From Catenibacillus scindens (GTDB lineage: Bacteria > Bacillota > Clostridia > Lachnospirales > Lachnospiraceae), in contig NZ_JACHFW010000016.1 of the NCBI RefSeq assembly GCF_014202115.1, positions 1 through 64,000 of the forward strand: DNA of 64,000 nt. The letters run 5' to 3'. The notes under the pieces are model-generated. The model ran no database searches and was not told where the DNA came from. It worked only from the letters and a program-made list of their open reading frames with translations. The translations under genes were made by a program, and so were the position numbers. Positions 1 to 8,832 of the stretch are shown piece after piece (the first letter of the stretch is position 1; each line of letters starts with the position of its first letter).

Positions 1-192
<192 letters not shown>

Positions 193-529
193 TTGAGTTT
201 CGACTTAACGAGGTCTTTTCGAGTTTAGTCGAACCAACATCTTTTCCCTTAGCGAGCTGCTTTGCAGCGAGTTTAGTTAAAAGATGTTTCCCCGTTAATC
301 CTGAACCAGAACAACAACTCGCTGTCATTATTCCCGTTCTTTACTTTGGTTTTTGTTCTTTGAAATTCGCTCCCCGGCGCTCTTCACAATCTTTTGTTCA
401 GAGTTTCGGGCATTTCGACGATCGTTTAAAACGCTCATCGAAATCTTTGTGAATTTTCGGGATTGTTTTATTGTTTAATTATCAATGTTCTGTTGGTTTT
501 TCACAACTGCTCTCTCAAGCAGCTTCAAT

Positions 530-558
530 AGATTATCATACTTTCCAATGTTTGTCAA
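530..558 (-). promoter_or_regulatory. rRNA operon promoter (proximal)
   Basis: Minus-strand TTGACA (558-553), a 17-base spacer, then TAATCT (535-530) preceded by TG as an extended -10. It lies about 340 bases upstream of the 16S 5' end and is the nearer of two strong tandem promoters, the usual arrangement for rRNA operons. The leader between it and the 16S gene contains inverted segments consistent with rRNA processing. Confidence 0.75.
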
Positions 559-634
559 GCACTTTTTTCTATTTTTTTCATCTTCTTTTTCAGAAGATCC
601 TTTTCTCTGTTCTGCTCTCGCAGACAGCTTCTAT

Positions 635-663
635 ATATTACCACTTCATTCTACTCCTGTCAA
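635..663 (-). promoter_or_regulatory. rRNA operon promoter (distal)
   Basis: Minus-strand TTGACA (663-658), exactly 17 bases, then TAATAT (640-635). It lies about 105 bases upstream of the other strong promoter, so the two form a tandem pair driving the rRNA operon. Confidence 0.75.
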
Positions 664-692
664 CAGTTTTTTCAATTTTTTCAACATTTTTA

Positions 693-826
693 GTAACAGT
701 TCAGCCATCAGAGTTGGGCGGACAGGTTTATGTTTGCATAAGAATCTGGATGTGCCAACTCTGATGAGCTGAGCGCCCGATTGTGAGCAAAGGAGCGGCA
801 TAAGCCGTGGATCAGCGTGTTTATCT
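693..826. repeat. GTAACAGTTCAGCC-family intergenic repeat, incomplete copy
   Basis: Begins GTAACAGTTCAGCCATCAG. It shares with the copies at 14094 and 40315 a TTTATG-TT/CT-GCATAA hairpin, then ATGAGCTGAGCGCC, GAGCAAAGGAGCGGC and a GCGGC/GCCGT hairpin. The matching right-hand inverted end is not visible, so this copy looks decayed or truncated. It sits just upstream of the rRNA promoters. Confidence 0.7.
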
Positions 827-1142
827 TTTGTAAACACAGGACTTCCTTTTTTATCATCATTACAGTTTCCTGTGATATTTGTCACTTTCTCTTCTGCCTC
901 ATTAAACACTCATATAAACTTACTCTTTTACCTTTTGTATGAGAAAGATAGTTGTCTTTCCCTCTCCCAATCTGTCCTCTCCCAAAAGGGGGATATTTCA
1001 ATGGCCGAAACCCCAAATTTTTATGTGTTTTATAATAGCCGTTACTGGTTTGCCATTGAGAGCCTATAGCGGGGAAATATTCCTCATGAGGCAATTCTTT
1101 GATTTTTTTATCTATGAGGTTATCTGACGGCAGCAGCGACAT
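827..1142. other. Intergenic region between rRNA leader and ureD
   Basis: No coding sequence is supportable. There is a short hairpin (GTGTTTA/TAAACAC, about 816-835) and a possible weak hairpin downstream of ureD on the minus strand (GGGG-TTTC / GAAA-TAT-CCCC, about 990-1015). I see no clear U-run terminator for the urease operon. Confidence 0.5.
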
Positions 1143-1934
1143 TTAATGTTCTGTTCCAAAAATCTCCTTATTTACCCGTTCCAGATCCTGGGCTCTGCGG
1201 CCAAAAATACGCACCGCCAGATCGCCGCCAAAGAGCATGGTCACTGAGCCTTCCACATCGGCTTTTCTGTCAAGTATTTCCTGGATTTTCCTTTTATACG
1301 CTTCCGGGTCTTTGGGCCTGGAAATAAATATATTGGACAGATGTGTAAAATTCTCATACATCCCTAACCCCTCCATGTCAAACATCGAGGGAATATAGCG
1401 GGTGTTATCTCTATATATAAGAGCTTCTCCCCGGTGTATTTCCACCAGGTTATAGTAATGCCGGTAAGCAAAACGCTCCTCCCTGGCATAACGGCCGCAG
1501 GAAAGGATCTCGCTCATGGAAAACACAGACGTCTCGTCATCCAGATGGATTTCCATACGGCTCTCAAACGCGGAATCTTTAAAAGGGATCGTCGGCTGAG
1601 GGTGAAAGCAGAAGGCGGCCCCGGAATGTACCCTGATTTTCGTTGTTCTTCTGGCACATCCCTCTTTCATTTCATGGATCTTGTCATAAGACTGGGAGAC
1701 AAATTCCAGATCAGCGCCTGTGCCAATATCAAACTCCAGCTCCTGGCAGTCTCCCTCCATAATTCCGGCTGAGGCGGCCATCTGCATGACACGAATTCCT
1801 CCGTTTTCCCTTGGAAAAGGCCGCATAATTTTAAAAGGCGCGGTAAAATATACATCTTCTAAAAATGTTTTTCCATCTTCCGCTTTTGCCCGCAGAAGGA
1901 TTTTAGACAGTTTCCCAAACTGATTTGCGCTCAT
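1143..1934 (-). CDS. ureD: Urease accessory protein UreD
   Basis: 263 residues, the usual length for UreD (UreH). UreD is the scaffold that binds the urease apoprotein and, with UreF and UreG, guides nickel insertion and lysine carbamylation. The sequence shows the family pattern: an N-terminal beta-rich section, a central 'SQSYDKIHEM' segment followed by 'HPQPTIPFKDSAF', and the 'SMSEILSCGRYAREERFAYRHYYNLVEI' region interpreted in the family as a structural core. It is the last gene of the urease operon and starts six bases after ureG stops, with the GGAGG of the ureG terminal codons serving as a distant ribosome site. Confidence 0.95.
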   Translation of the reverse strand: MSANQFGKLSKILLRAKAEDGKTFLEDVYFTAPFKIMRPFPRENGGIRVMQMAASAGIMEGDCQELEFDIGTGADLEFVSQSYDKIHEMKEGCARRTTKIRVHSGAAFCFHPQPTIPFKDSAFESRMEIHLDDETSVFSMSEILSCGRYAREERFAYRHYYNLVEIHRGEALIYRDNTRYIPSMFDMEGLGMYENFTHLSNIFISRPKDPEAYKRKIQEILDRKADVEGSVTMLFGGDLAVRIFGRRAQDLERVNKEIFGTEH

Positions 1935-1939
1935 AAGTA

Positions 1940-2548
1940 TTACATGCCCTCCAGAAGTACGTTTTTCCTGATCCAGTCAATAACCTGGTCCACATTCTCG
2001 CCGCTGCGGATGTTAGTAAAGATAAACGGACGGTCCCCGCGCATTTTTTTAGAATCCCGCTCCATCACTTCCAGGCTGGCTCCAACATAAGGCGCCAAGT
2101 CGATCTTGTTAATAATCATCAGATCCGACCGGGTGATCCCTGGCCCGCCTTTTCTCGGAATCTTATCCCCTTCAGACACATCAATGACAAAAATCGTCGC
2201 GTCCACCAGTTCCGGGGAGAAGGTTGCTGAGAGATTGTCGCCGCCGCTCTCAATAAATAACAGTTCAATATCCGGGAAACGCTCCATCATCTCGTCCACC
2301 GCTTCCAGATTCATAGACGCGTCCTCACGGATGGCCGTGTGAGGGCAGCCGCCGGTTTCAACGCCGATGATCCGCTCAATGGGAAGCACGCTGTTTTTTG
2401 CCAGAAATTCCGCGTCCTCTTTTGTATAAATATCATTGGTAATGACACCAATGCTGTACTCTTTGGCCATCTGGCGGGTCAGCGCTTCAATTAAAGCCGT
2501 TTTTCCTGAACCTACCGGTCCGGCTACGCCAATTTTTACATAAGACAT
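1940..2548 (-). CDS. ureG: Urease accessory GTPase UreG
   Basis: 202 residues, typical for UreG, a SIMIBI-class GTPase that uses GTP hydrolysis to deliver nickel to apo-urease in a UreD-UreF-UreG complex. The Walker A loop GPVGSGKTA is at residues 10-18. The family metal-site motif CPH lies in '[21 protein letters not shown]', and '[11 protein letters not shown]' supplies the guanine-specificity NKxD. It follows ureF and precedes ureD. No His-rich tail is present, unlike some UreG proteins, so nickel storage may fall to other proteins. Confidence 0.97.
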   Translation of the reverse strand: MSYVKIGVAGPVGSGKTALIEALTRQMAKEYSIGVITNDIYTKEDAEFLAKNSVLPIERIIGVETGGCPHTAIREDASMNLEAVDEMMERFPDIELLFIESGGDNLSATFSPELVDATIFVIDVSEGDKIPRKGGPGITRSDLMIINKIDLAPYVGASLEVMERDSKKMRGDRPFIFTNIRSGENVDQVIDWIRKNVLLEGM

Positions 2549-2629
2549 ATTTTTTCCTTCTTTCTGCTGCTTTTATATTTCTTCTATATTCAGATTCCCG
2601 CCTTATCTGGAAAATTCCGAAAATCCATA

Positions 2630-3331
2630 TCAGGACATATACAGCCGGGAATAGAGATATTCATGCTCAATACTGCGAAGATCAAAGCCGGGAGCGGACA
2701 GACATAACATGTCATCGCCGGCCTCCATTGTCTTTTTGATCACATCCTCAAAAATGGGATACAGGGACGCTAAAAGCCGCTGTCCGTCAGACTGGCTCAG
2801 GGGTATGGTTTTTACGCAGTTGGTTACCACGGCAGACGTCTGTCCGTACAAAAAAGCGGACAGCACATCCATCAGATTCATTTTGGCCGCGGCGCACAAA
2901 ACTCCATATGCACAGGGATGACATGTAGGCTTTTTATGCCGGCGGCGGACATAGACGTCAAAACAGGAACCGGGCAGATCAAGATCCATATAGCTGACTG
3001 TCTTTATAAAACGGCTTCCCAGCTTTTTAGAGCCTTCCCGCACTTCCTGGGGTACTCTTGAGGCGTCCATGACATTTTCCAGCCAGTCCAGCCGGTCATA
3101 ATCCCCTTTAACCGCGGCCTCAAAACTTAGGCGGACCGCCAGAAGATCTGTCCACGCAAAGCTTAATTCAAGGCGGCGGCATATATATTTCCGGGCCGTT
3201 GCCAGATCATGGACGATCCCTTTCTGGATATAGGTTTCCAGACCGTAAGAATGGGCGTAGCCGCCTATAGGAAATAAAGCGTCGTTAATCTGGAGCAAAA
3301 GAAAATGTCTCTTTAAATCGTCTCCTCCCAT
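2630..3331 (-). CDS. ureF: Urease accessory protein UreF
   Basis: 233 residues, all-helical UreF family. UreF bridges UreD and the UreG dimer and helps gate GTP hydrolysis during nickel loading. The N-terminal 'LLLQINDALFPIGGYAHSYGLETYIQKG' is the characteristic family signature. Start chosen at the ATG with AGGAGG five bases upstream. It lies between ureE and ureG in the operon. Confidence 0.95.
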   Translation of the reverse strand: MGGDDLKRHFLLLQINDALFPIGGYAHSYGLETYIQKGIVHDLATARKYICRRLELSFAWTDLLAVRLSFEAAVKGDYDRLDWLENVMDASRVPQEVREGSKKLGSRFIKTVSYMDLDLPGSCFDVYVRRRHKKPTCHPCAYGVLCAAAKMNLMDVLSAFLYGQTSAVVTNCVKTIPLSQSDGQRLLASLYPIFEDVIKKTMEAGDDMLCLSAPGFDLRSIEHEYLYSRLYMS

Positions 3332-3343
3332 GGCAGCCTCCTG

Positions 3344-3823
3344 TCAGTGATGATGATTGTGGATGGCTGCGGAAATTCTCCGGTCAAAATCCAAGGTCAT
3401 TGTTTTGCGCTCCACACATATCCCATGCATTTTGGACAGCATCGCTATCATCGGCTCATTATATGGGGTAATAAATGTATTTTCCTCCTCGCCGTAAAAA
3501 AGAGGGGCGTGCCGGTTGCCGATCTCATAACAAACTTTAGCTGTCATAAAAAGATGATCCGGACGGACGGCAATGTATATCACATCGCAGGGCGGCGTAT
3601 GGACCGCTACAATTTTTTCATTGTCAGCGTACAGCACGTCCCCTTCATATAATCCTCTGGTCAAAACAGAATCGTCCAGGCGTATGCCTACCTCTGTCCC
3701 CTGGTCAGTGACTTTTTTATGGATTTTTTTAAAAGCCTCATGCCATTCGATTTCAACATATTCAATGGACTTTCCCTCTGTGGAAAAGTCTGACAGACGT
3801 CCAAGAATTTTTTCACAAAGCAT
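3344..3823 (-). CDS. ureE: Urease accessory protein UreE (nickel chaperone)
   Basis: 159 residues from the chosen ATG at 3823 ('MLCEKILGRL'), which has AGGAGT nine bases upstream. An open frame extends 34 codons further but would run through a hairpin and lacks a ribosome site. UreE carries nickel to the UreDFG complex. The family features are an N-terminal beta domain and a C-terminal metal-binding fold. The protein ends in a short HNHHH tail instead of the long His-rich tail of some UreE proteins, so capacity to store nickel is probably modest. Confidence 0.92.
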   Translation of the reverse strand: MLCEKILGRLSDFSTEGKSIEYVEIEWHEAFKKIHKKVTDQGTEVGIRLDDSVLTRGLYEGDVLYADNEKIVAVHTPPCDVIYIAVRPDHLFMTAKVCYEIGNRHAPLFYGEEENTFITPYNEPMIAMLSKMHGICVERKTMTLDFDRRISAAIHNHHH

Positions 3824-3849
3824 TGATTTCTTTACTCCTTTACACAGGC

Positions 3850-3871
3850 AGCGGCATCTTTTCGATGCCGC
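3850..3871 (-). promoter_or_regulatory. Intra-operon hairpin between ureI and ureE
   Basis: A perfect stem GCGGCATC / GATGCCGC with a TTTTC-type loop lies 27 bases before the ureE start. There is no U-run on the minus strand, so it is more likely an RNA processing or stability element than a terminator. On the plus strand it is followed by a T-rich run. Confidence 0.45.
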
Positions 3872-3885
3872 CGCTTTCTCTTTTT

Positions 3886-4392
3886 TTACCACATGCCGAT
3901 GATCATTAACAGACCGGGAATCCATGCGGTGATGATACCCTCAATAACCTGCAAAACAGGCACAAATTTTCCAAGTTTTTTGTGGCAGATATCTTCCACA
4001 AAAGAAGTTCCCCAGAGGATCGCCCACAAATACCAGATGGCTGCCCAGCGCCAGTCCGGTATGATTCCAAGGGCCGTGCTTCCGGTAATCCCTTCGATCG
4101 TTCCGAAAACAATGGCGTTGACCGCCACAAAAGTGGAAAACCAGGCAAAGGGAATGGGACTTAATTTCCACAGCTTCATAAAAGCTACAAAGATATATGT
4201 AAAGCCAAACAAAAGGCCGGTGCCCGCGGCATAATAGTTGCCCATGACAAGATTTACCGCGTTAATAAATATGGAAAGCCCGCCAGTCAAAAGATTCATG
4301 ACCGCCGTCGCCTTTCCGTCCAGTTTATAGAGGGTACACATACCGTTATTGATCAGTACAATACCCACAAACAGCAAACATACGCCTAACAT
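3886..4392 (-). CDS. ureI: UreI/AmiS family urea (amide) channel
   Basis: 168 residues, almost entirely hydrophobic with about six membrane helices, matching the AmiS/UreI family. These are proton-gated or constitutive urea/amide channels that let substrate reach the cytoplasmic urease. The N-terminal 'GVCLLFVGIVLINNGMC' and internal 'NLLTGGLSIFINAVNLVMG' and 'WAAIWYLWAILWGTSF' are family-like. It sits inside the urease operon between ureC and ureE, which strongly supports urea as the substrate. Whether it is acid-gated as in Helicobacter cannot be told from sequence; the periplasmic loops have few histidines. Confidence 0.92.
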   Translation of the reverse strand: MLGVCLLFVGIVLINNGMCTLYKLDGKATAVMNLLTGGLSIFINAVNLVMGNYYAAGTGLLFGFTYIFVAFMKLWKLSPIPFAWFSTFVAVNAIVFGTIEGITGSTALGIIPDWRWAAIWYLWAILWGTSFVEDICHKKLGKFVPVLQVIEGIITAWIPGLLMIIGMW

Positions 4393-4434
4393 ATAGATTC
4401 CTCCTGATTATAGATTTAGAACACGCATTTTTTA

Positions 4435-6156
4435 TCAGAACAACTGATACATCTGAGTCAGAGGAAGCTTCTTTGCCGGCTGGGATGTGATGGTCTCCCC
4501 GTCCACGCGCACCTCGTAAGTTTCAGGATTAACAGAGATCTCTGGCGTTTTATCATTAAATTTCATATCTTTTTTGCCGATGCTGCGGCATCCGGATACA
4601 GAAACAACGGTCTTTTCAAGATGATATTTTTCCTTTACATTTTCTTCCATAGCCGCTTTAGATACGAAGGTCAGGCAGGCCGCATATTTTGCCTTGCCGT
4701 GAGCGGCAAACATCGGGCGGTACATCACAGGCTCACAGGTGGGGATAGAAGCGTTGGCGTCGCCCATTTTTGACGCGATGATCATGCCGCCTTTAATGAT
4801 CATATCCGGTTTTGCTCCGAAAAATGCCGGATTCCATAAAACAAGATCGGCAATTTTTCCTTTTTCCACAGAACCTACATATCCGGCAACGCCGTGGGTG
4901 ATGGCCGGATTAATGGTATATTTGGAAATATAGCGTTTTACACGGAAGTTATCATTTCCGTGGCCCTCATCTTCCGGAAGGGGGCCTCTCTCATCTTTCA
5001 TCTTGCTGGCGGTCTGCCATGTGCGGGTGATCACCTCGCCCACCCGGCCCATGGCCTGGGAGTCAGAACTCATCATGCTGAACACGCCCATGTCGTGGAG
5101 AACATCTTCCGCCGCGATAGTTTCCGGGCGGATACGGGAATCGGCAAAAGCCACATCTTCAGGGATGCGTTTGTCCAAATGGTGGCATACCATAAGCATA
5201 TCCAGATGCTCGTCAATGGTATTCACCGTGTAAGGCATGGTGGGGTTTGTTGATGATGGAAGGACATTTGGAGCTGAGGCCGCCTTAATAATATCCGGGG
5301 CATGTCCGCCGCCGGCGCCCTCGGTGTGATATGTGTGGATGGTGCGCCCGGCAATAGCCGCCAGAGTATCTTCCACACAGCCGCCCTCATTTAATGTATC
5401 GGTGTGGATAGCCACCTGCACATCATAATCGTCGGCCACATTAAGACAGTGATCAATAGCTGCCGGGGTGCTTCCCCAGTCCTCATGAAGTTTTAAGCCC
5501 ATAGCTCCGGCTTTGATCTGTTCCACAAGAGCTTTCTCATCGGAACAGTTGCCTTTTCCCAGAAGGCCGATATTCATAGGATACTCTTCCACAGCTTTTA
5601 ACATCATTTCCATGTTCCATGGCCCCGGAGTACATGTGGTGGCGTTGGTGCCGTCCGCCGGGCCTGTGCCGCCGCCGATCATTGTGGTCACGCCGCTGTA
5701 CAGGGCGCAGTCCACCTGCTGGGGCGATATAAAATGGATGTGGGTGTCCAGTCCGCCTGCTGTGAGGATCAGACCTTCAGCGGCAAGGGCCTCTGTGGAG
5801 GCGCCTACAGTCATTCCCGGCGTTACGCCATCCATAACCGCCGGATTTCCAGCCTTGCCGATCCCCGCGATCTTTCCGTCCTTAATACCTACATCCGCTT
5901 TGTAAATTCCTGTATAATCGACGATCAGGGCATTGGTGATCACCAGATCAAGGTCACCGTCAGCGCTTGTTGTGGTCACCGACTGGCCCATGCCGTCTCT
6001 CAATGTCTTTCCGCCTCCAAATTTACACTCATCACCGTAAACAGTGTAATCTTTCTCAACTTCAATAACAAGGCTTGTATCTGCCAGACGTACTTTGCCC
6101 CCTGTTGTGGGGCCGTACATCATTGCGTATTTTTCTCCGGATATTTTTATACTCAT
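4435..6156 (-). CDS. ureC: Urease alpha subunit (catalytic)
   Basis: 573 residues, full length for the urea amidohydrolase catalytic subunit, which hydrolyses urea to ammonia and carbamate at a dinickel centre. All metal and catalytic residues are visible: His139 and His141 in THIHF, Lys222 (to be carbamylated) in GLKLHEDWG, His251 and His277, Asp365 in SSDSQAMG, and the mobile-flap Cys324-His325 in MVCHHL. Start is set by GGAGG eight bases upstream. It follows ureA and ureB as separate genes, the usual bacterial three-subunit layout. Confidence 0.98.
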   Translation of the reverse strand: MSIKISGEKYAMMYGPTTGGKVRLADTSLVIEVEKDYTVYGDECKFGGGKTLRDGMGQSVTTTSADGDLDLVITNALIVDYTGIYKADVGIKDGKIAGIGKAGNPAVMDGVTPGMTVGASTEALAAEGLILTAGGLDTHIHFISPQQVDCALYSGVTTMIGGGTGPADGTNATTCTPGPWNMEMMLKAVEEYPMNIGLLGKGNCSDEKALVEQIKAGAMGLKLHEDWGSTPAAIDHCLNVADDYDVQVAIHTDTLNEGGCVEDTLAAIAGRTIHTYHTEGAGGGHAPDIIKAASAPNVLPSSTNPTMPYTVNTIDEHLDMLMVCHHLDKRIPEDVAFADSRIRPETIAAEDVLHDMGVFSMMSSDSQAMGRVGEVITRTWQTASKMKDERGPLPEDEGHGNDNFRVKRYISKYTINPAITHGVAGYVGSVEKGKIADLVLWNPAFFGAKPDMIIKGGMIIASKMGDANASIPTCEPVMYRPMFAAHGKAKYAACLTFVSKAAMEENVKEKYHLEKTVVSVSGCRSIGKKDMKFNDKTPEISVNPETYEVRVDGETITSQPAKKLPLTQMYQLF

Positions 6157-6170
6157 GATTCATTCCTCCA

Positions 6171-6536
6171 TTATTCTGAAAGGAAACCTTTCTGTCTTGC
6201 GTTTTCCATAGCTGCCCCTTTTGTCATCTCAGACACCTGAGCCCGTGTCAGGTCATTCAGGCCAAAAATCCGCTTTGTCCCGCCAAATCCTGTCAACTGA
6301 ACTTCCTTTTCCTCGCCGGGCTCAAACCGGACGGAAGTTCCGGAAGGAATATCCAGGTGAAAGCCGTAAGCTTTTTCACGGTCAAATTTCAGACAGCGGT
6401 TGACTTCAAAAAAGTGATAATGGCTGCCTACCTGTACAGGACGATCTCCTTTGTTTGCCACAGTCAGCACAACAGTAGGTTTATTTTCATTGAGAACGAT
6501 CTCTCTGTCTGCCGGCATGATTTCTCCGATTTTCAT
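6171..6536 (-). CDS. ureB: Urease beta subunit
   Basis: 121 residues. UreB packs against the catalytic subunit in the (UreABC)3 assembly. The family signature 'GSHYHFFEVN' with 'GFHLDIPSGTSVRFEPGE' and 'FGGTKRIFGLN' is present. A ribosome site (GGAG) lies eight bases upstream of the ATG. It lies between ureA (15 bases upstream) and ureC (14 bases downstream). Confidence 0.97.
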   Translation of the reverse strand: MKIGEIMPADREIVLNENKPTVVLTVANKGDRPVQVGSHYHFFEVNRCLKFDREKAYGFHLDIPSGTSVRFEPGEEKEVQLTGFGGTKRIFGLNDLTRAQVSEMTKGAAMENARQKGFLSE

Positions 6537-6551
6537 AATGAGGACTCCTTT

Positions 6552-6854
6552 CTAAACAATAGGATTGTGGACAGTAACCATTTTTGTGCCATCTGGAAAT
6601 GTAGCTTCAACCTGGACTTCGGCAACCATATCCGCTACGCCGTCCATAACGTCATCTTTTGTCAAAATTTTTGTTCCCAGATACATAAGCTCAGTGACCT
6701 CCCGGCCGTCTCTGGCCATCTCCATAAGTTCTGAGCTGATATAGGCCACAGCCTCCACATAATTCAGTTTCAATCCCCGCTCTTTCCGCTCTTTCGCCAG
6801 CATTCCGGCCATATGGAGCAGAAGCTTTTCCTGTTCTTTTGGTGTTAGTCGCAT
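6552..6854 (-). CDS. ureA: Urease gamma subunit, first gene of the operon
   Basis: 100 residues, the standard size for UreA. The sequence begins '[24 protein letters not shown]', the family N-terminus, and ends '[15 protein letters not shown]', also typical. GGAGG lies seven bases before the ATG. The upstream 27 bases lead directly into a structured intergenic repeat (6882-7055), so any ureA promoter must lie inside or beyond that element. I could not identify a convincing -35/-10 pair or a NikR/CodY-type site. Confidence 0.97.
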   Translation of the reverse strand: MRLTPKEQEKLLLHMAGMLAKERKERGLKLNYVEAVAYISSELMEMARDGREVTELMYLGTKILTKDDVMDGVADMVAEVQVEATFPDGTKMVTVHNPIV

Positions 6855-6881
6855 GGTAAGACCTCCTGTTTAAAATTTATA

Positions 6882-7055
6882 GTAACTGTTCAGCCATGCG
6901 GCTGGTTTAATAAAAATACAGTGCAAGTTTACTTGCAGAGGATTTTTTGTTAAACCAGACATATGGCGCCAAGCCAAATCGAAGATTCAGCCGCGCAAGC
7001 GGCGGTAAAGCAGCGTTAGCTGCAGGAATCTTAAAAGGTATGGCTGAATAGTTAC
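6882..7055. repeat. Structured terminal-inverted-repeat element upstream of ureA
   Basis: Inverted ends GTAACTGTTCAGCCAT (6882-6897) and ATGGCTGAATAGTTAC (7040-7055). Inside are a CTGGTTTAA/TTAAACCAG stem (6902-6958) holding a GCAAGT/ACTTGC hairpin, then an AAGATTC/GAATCTT stem (6982-7032) that encloses two hairpins, GCCGC-GCAA-GCGGC and GCAGC-GTTA-GCTGC, forming a three-way junction. ATTTAT lies on both sides as a possible imperfect target duplication. The segment 6950-6995 is shared with the copy at 9343-9455 in opposite orientation. Confidence 0.75.
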
Positions 7056-7065
7056 CATTTATGCA

Positions 7066-7114
7066 CAAAAAAAGACAGACAAAAAACGCTTTGTAGACGT
7101 CTTTGTCTGTCTTT
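7066..7114 (-). terminator. Terminator of radA
   Basis: On the minus strand, a perfect stem AAAGACAGACAAA / TTTGTCTGTCTTT (7114-7102 with 7083-7071) is followed by a run of T. It lies 40 bases after the radA stop and before the ureA upstream repeat. Confidence 0.85.
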
Positions 7115-7154
7115 CATGATGGATAATTTAGCACATCCGGCTTTATTTGTCAAG

Positions 7155-8525
7155 TTATCCTTTGATATATTTTAAAACATCCTGAACAGAGCTGATACCG
7201 ATGACAGTGATCCCGGAAATGCCCGAAACGTTTTTAAGGTTGACCTGGGGTACTAAACACATGGAAAATCCCAGCTTTTTTGCCTCCGCCACCCGCTGCT
7301 CCACCATATTTACCGCCCGTACCTCCCCGGTAAGGCCCACTTCGCCAAACATGATAGTTTTGGGGCTAACCGCGAAATTTTTATAGCTGGAAATAATGGC
7401 GCAGACAATGGCCAGGTCAATAGCAGGCTCATTGAGCCGCATACCTCCCGCAATATTGACGTAACAGTCGCAGTTATCCAGAGGCAGTCCAAGGCGTTTT
7501 TCAAGGACAGCCATTAAAAGATTGACCCGGTTATAATCCGTACCTGCAGCGGTCCGTCTGGGCATATTAAAATTGGTCCGGCACACCAAAGCCTGTACCT
7601 CAATGAGTATAGGACGGGTACCTTCCATTGCGCAGGACACTACAGAGCCCGATGCTTCCTGGGGCCGGCCGTTGAGCATATATTCTGACGGGTTTGTGAC
7701 CTGGGTCAGACCGCCCCCACCCATTTCAAACACACCGATCTCGTTAGTGGAGCCGAAACGGTTTTTCACAGCCCGCAAAAGGCGGTAGGACGCGTGGCGG
7801 TCCCCCTCAAAATAAAGGACCGTGTCCACCATGTGTTCCAGGACACGGGGGCCGGCCACTACCCCTTCTTTCGTCACATGTCCCACAATAAAAATAGTAA
7901 TATCAAGACCTTTGGCAAGCTGCATTAAAACCCCTGTGCTTTCCCGGACCTGGCTTACGCTTCCAGGAGCGGAAGCGATTTCCTGCCGGTACATGGTCTG
8001 TATGGAATCAATGATAACGATCTCCGGTTTGTATTTGCGCACCACACCTTCCACAATATCCAGATCCGTCTCACACAGCATCATCATATCCTTTTCAAAG
8101 TTTCCAAGGCGCTGAGCCCGCATCTTGATCTGCTGCAAAGATTCCTCCCCGGAAATATACAAAAGAGGTACAGACTTTTGGGCCAGTAACCGGCACATCT
8201 GAAGCAGCAGTGTTGATTTTCCGATTCCCGGATCGCCTCCGACGAGAACGAGGGAGCCTTTGACAATGCCACCGCCTAAAACCCGGTCCAGCTCACCGAT
8301 ACCGGTCAGCGTCCTTGGCTGACTTTGCAGGCTCACCTGGGAAAGCCTGGTGGGGACAGCTGAGGCGATCTCTTTGGGCGAAGCTTTTGCGCCCCGGCTG
8401 TTCTTTGGAACTGTGGGTTCTTCCACAAAAGTGTTCCACGCTTTACATGCCGGACATTGGCCCATCCACTTAGCGCTCTCGAAACCGCACTCCTGGCAGA
8501 AAAACACAATTTTAGATTTTGCCAT
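7155..8525 (-). CDS. radA: DNA repair protein RadA (Sms)
   Basis: 456 residues from the ATG at 8525, chosen because AGGGG lies seven bases upstream; an ATG two codons earlier overlaps the ribosome site. RadA is a RecA-like DnaB-type helicase that drives branch migration in recombination and repair. Visible are the zinc finger (Cys10, Cys13, Cys24, Cys27), Walker A GDPGIGKST (97-105), the RadA-specific KNRFG (254-258), and a C-terminal Lon-protease-like fold with 'GGMRLNEPAIDLAI'. It appears to be a single-gene transcript ending at the terminator at 7066-7114. Confidence 0.97.
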   Translation of the reverse strand: MAKSKIVFFCQECGFESAKWMGQCPACKAWNTFVEEPTVPKNSRGAKASPKEIASAVPTRLSQVSLQSQPRTLTGIGELDRVLGGGIVKGSLVLVGGDPGIGKSTLLLQMCRLLAQKSVPLLYISGEESLQQIKMRAQRLGNFEKDMMMLCETDLDIVEGVVRKYKPEIVIIDSIQTMYRQEIASAPGSVSQVRESTGVLMQLAKGLDITIFIVGHVTKEGVVAGPRVLEHMVDTVLYFEGDRHASYRLLRAVKNRFGSTNEIGVFEMGGGGLTQVTNPSEYMLNGRPQEASGSVVSCAMEGTRPILIEVQALVCRTNFNMPRRTAAGTDYNRVNLLMAVLEKRLGLPLDNCDCYVNIAGGMRLNEPAIDLAIVCAIISSYKNFAVSPKTIMFGEVGLTGEVRAVNMVEQRVAEAKKLGFSMCLVPQVNLKNVSGISGITVIGISSVQDVLKYIKG

Positions 8526-8574
8526 ATTCATTCCCCTTTTTCTGTGATATTGTAACTATTCAAGACAACGTATC

Positions 8575-8602
8575 TTCTTGTCAGGCTAAATCCTGACAAG
8601 AA
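8575..8602. repeat. Hairpin upstream of radA
   Basis: Perfect inverted repeat TTCTTGTCAGG / CCTGACAAGAA with a six-base loop, 50 bases upstream of the radA start. It is joined on its left to a partial copy of a GTAACTATTCA-type repeat end (8551-8562). There is no U-run on the minus strand, so it is not an obvious terminator. Confidence 0.5.
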
Positions 8603-8712
8603 ACCGCTTCCACACCGCGCAAAATGGCACGATTTTGGTAAGGAAATATCTGAGTTTCACGCATCAAAAATCGACGCGGCAAATGTCATAACAAACAATT
8701 ATGACATTTGCC
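8603..8712 (-). repeat. Palindrome-plus-stem intergenic repeat, copy 1
   Basis: A palindrome with arms GGCAAATGTCATAA / TTATGACATTTGCC (8678-8712) adjoins a block (8627-8677) whose ends CGATTTTGG and TCAAAAATCG can pair. Read on the minus strand the order is palindrome, GCGTCGATTTTTG, ATGCGTG, CAGATATTTCC, AAAATCGTGC. The element at 42072-42168 has the same order and many identical bases. Confidence 0.65.
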
Positions 8713-8713
8713 A

Positions 8714-8750
8714 TAAAAAGGGCTGCCGCATCCTCGCAGCAGCCCCTGGC
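8714..8750. terminator. Bidirectional terminator downstream of the 134-residue gene
   Basis: Stem GGGCTGCTGC / GCGGCAGCCC (minus strand, 8745-8720) followed by TTTTTAT for minus-strand transcripts. On the plus strand the hairpin is followed by CTGGCTTTTT. Confidence 0.8.
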
Positions 8751-8760
8751 TTTTTATATT

Positions 8761-8812
8761 GTAACTGTTCAGGACAGCGCATCTTCTTGGTCGGCCTGAA
8801 CCGTTACTTTAT
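8761..8812. repeat. Minimal GTAAC-family inverted repeat
   Basis: GTAACTGTTCAGG and CCTGAACCGTTAC bound a core of about 20 bases, directly after the terminator and before the 134-residue gene's stop. Flanks TTTATATT (left) and TTTATAAT (right) match at seven of eight positions, a possible target duplication. Confidence 0.6.
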
Positions 8813-8832
8813 AATAATTTCTCCGGATATCT

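Noticed and set aside
646-909. Minus-strand open frame across the repeat at 693-826
   Set aside because: It runs through repeat DNA and the rRNA promoter, with no homology or ribosome site.
3824-3925. N-terminal extension of ureE
   Set aside because: It contains a hairpin and lacks a ribosome site; the ATG at 3823 has AGGAGT.
5734-6240. Long plus-strand open frame inside ureC
   Set aside because: Antisense shadow of strongly coding DNA.
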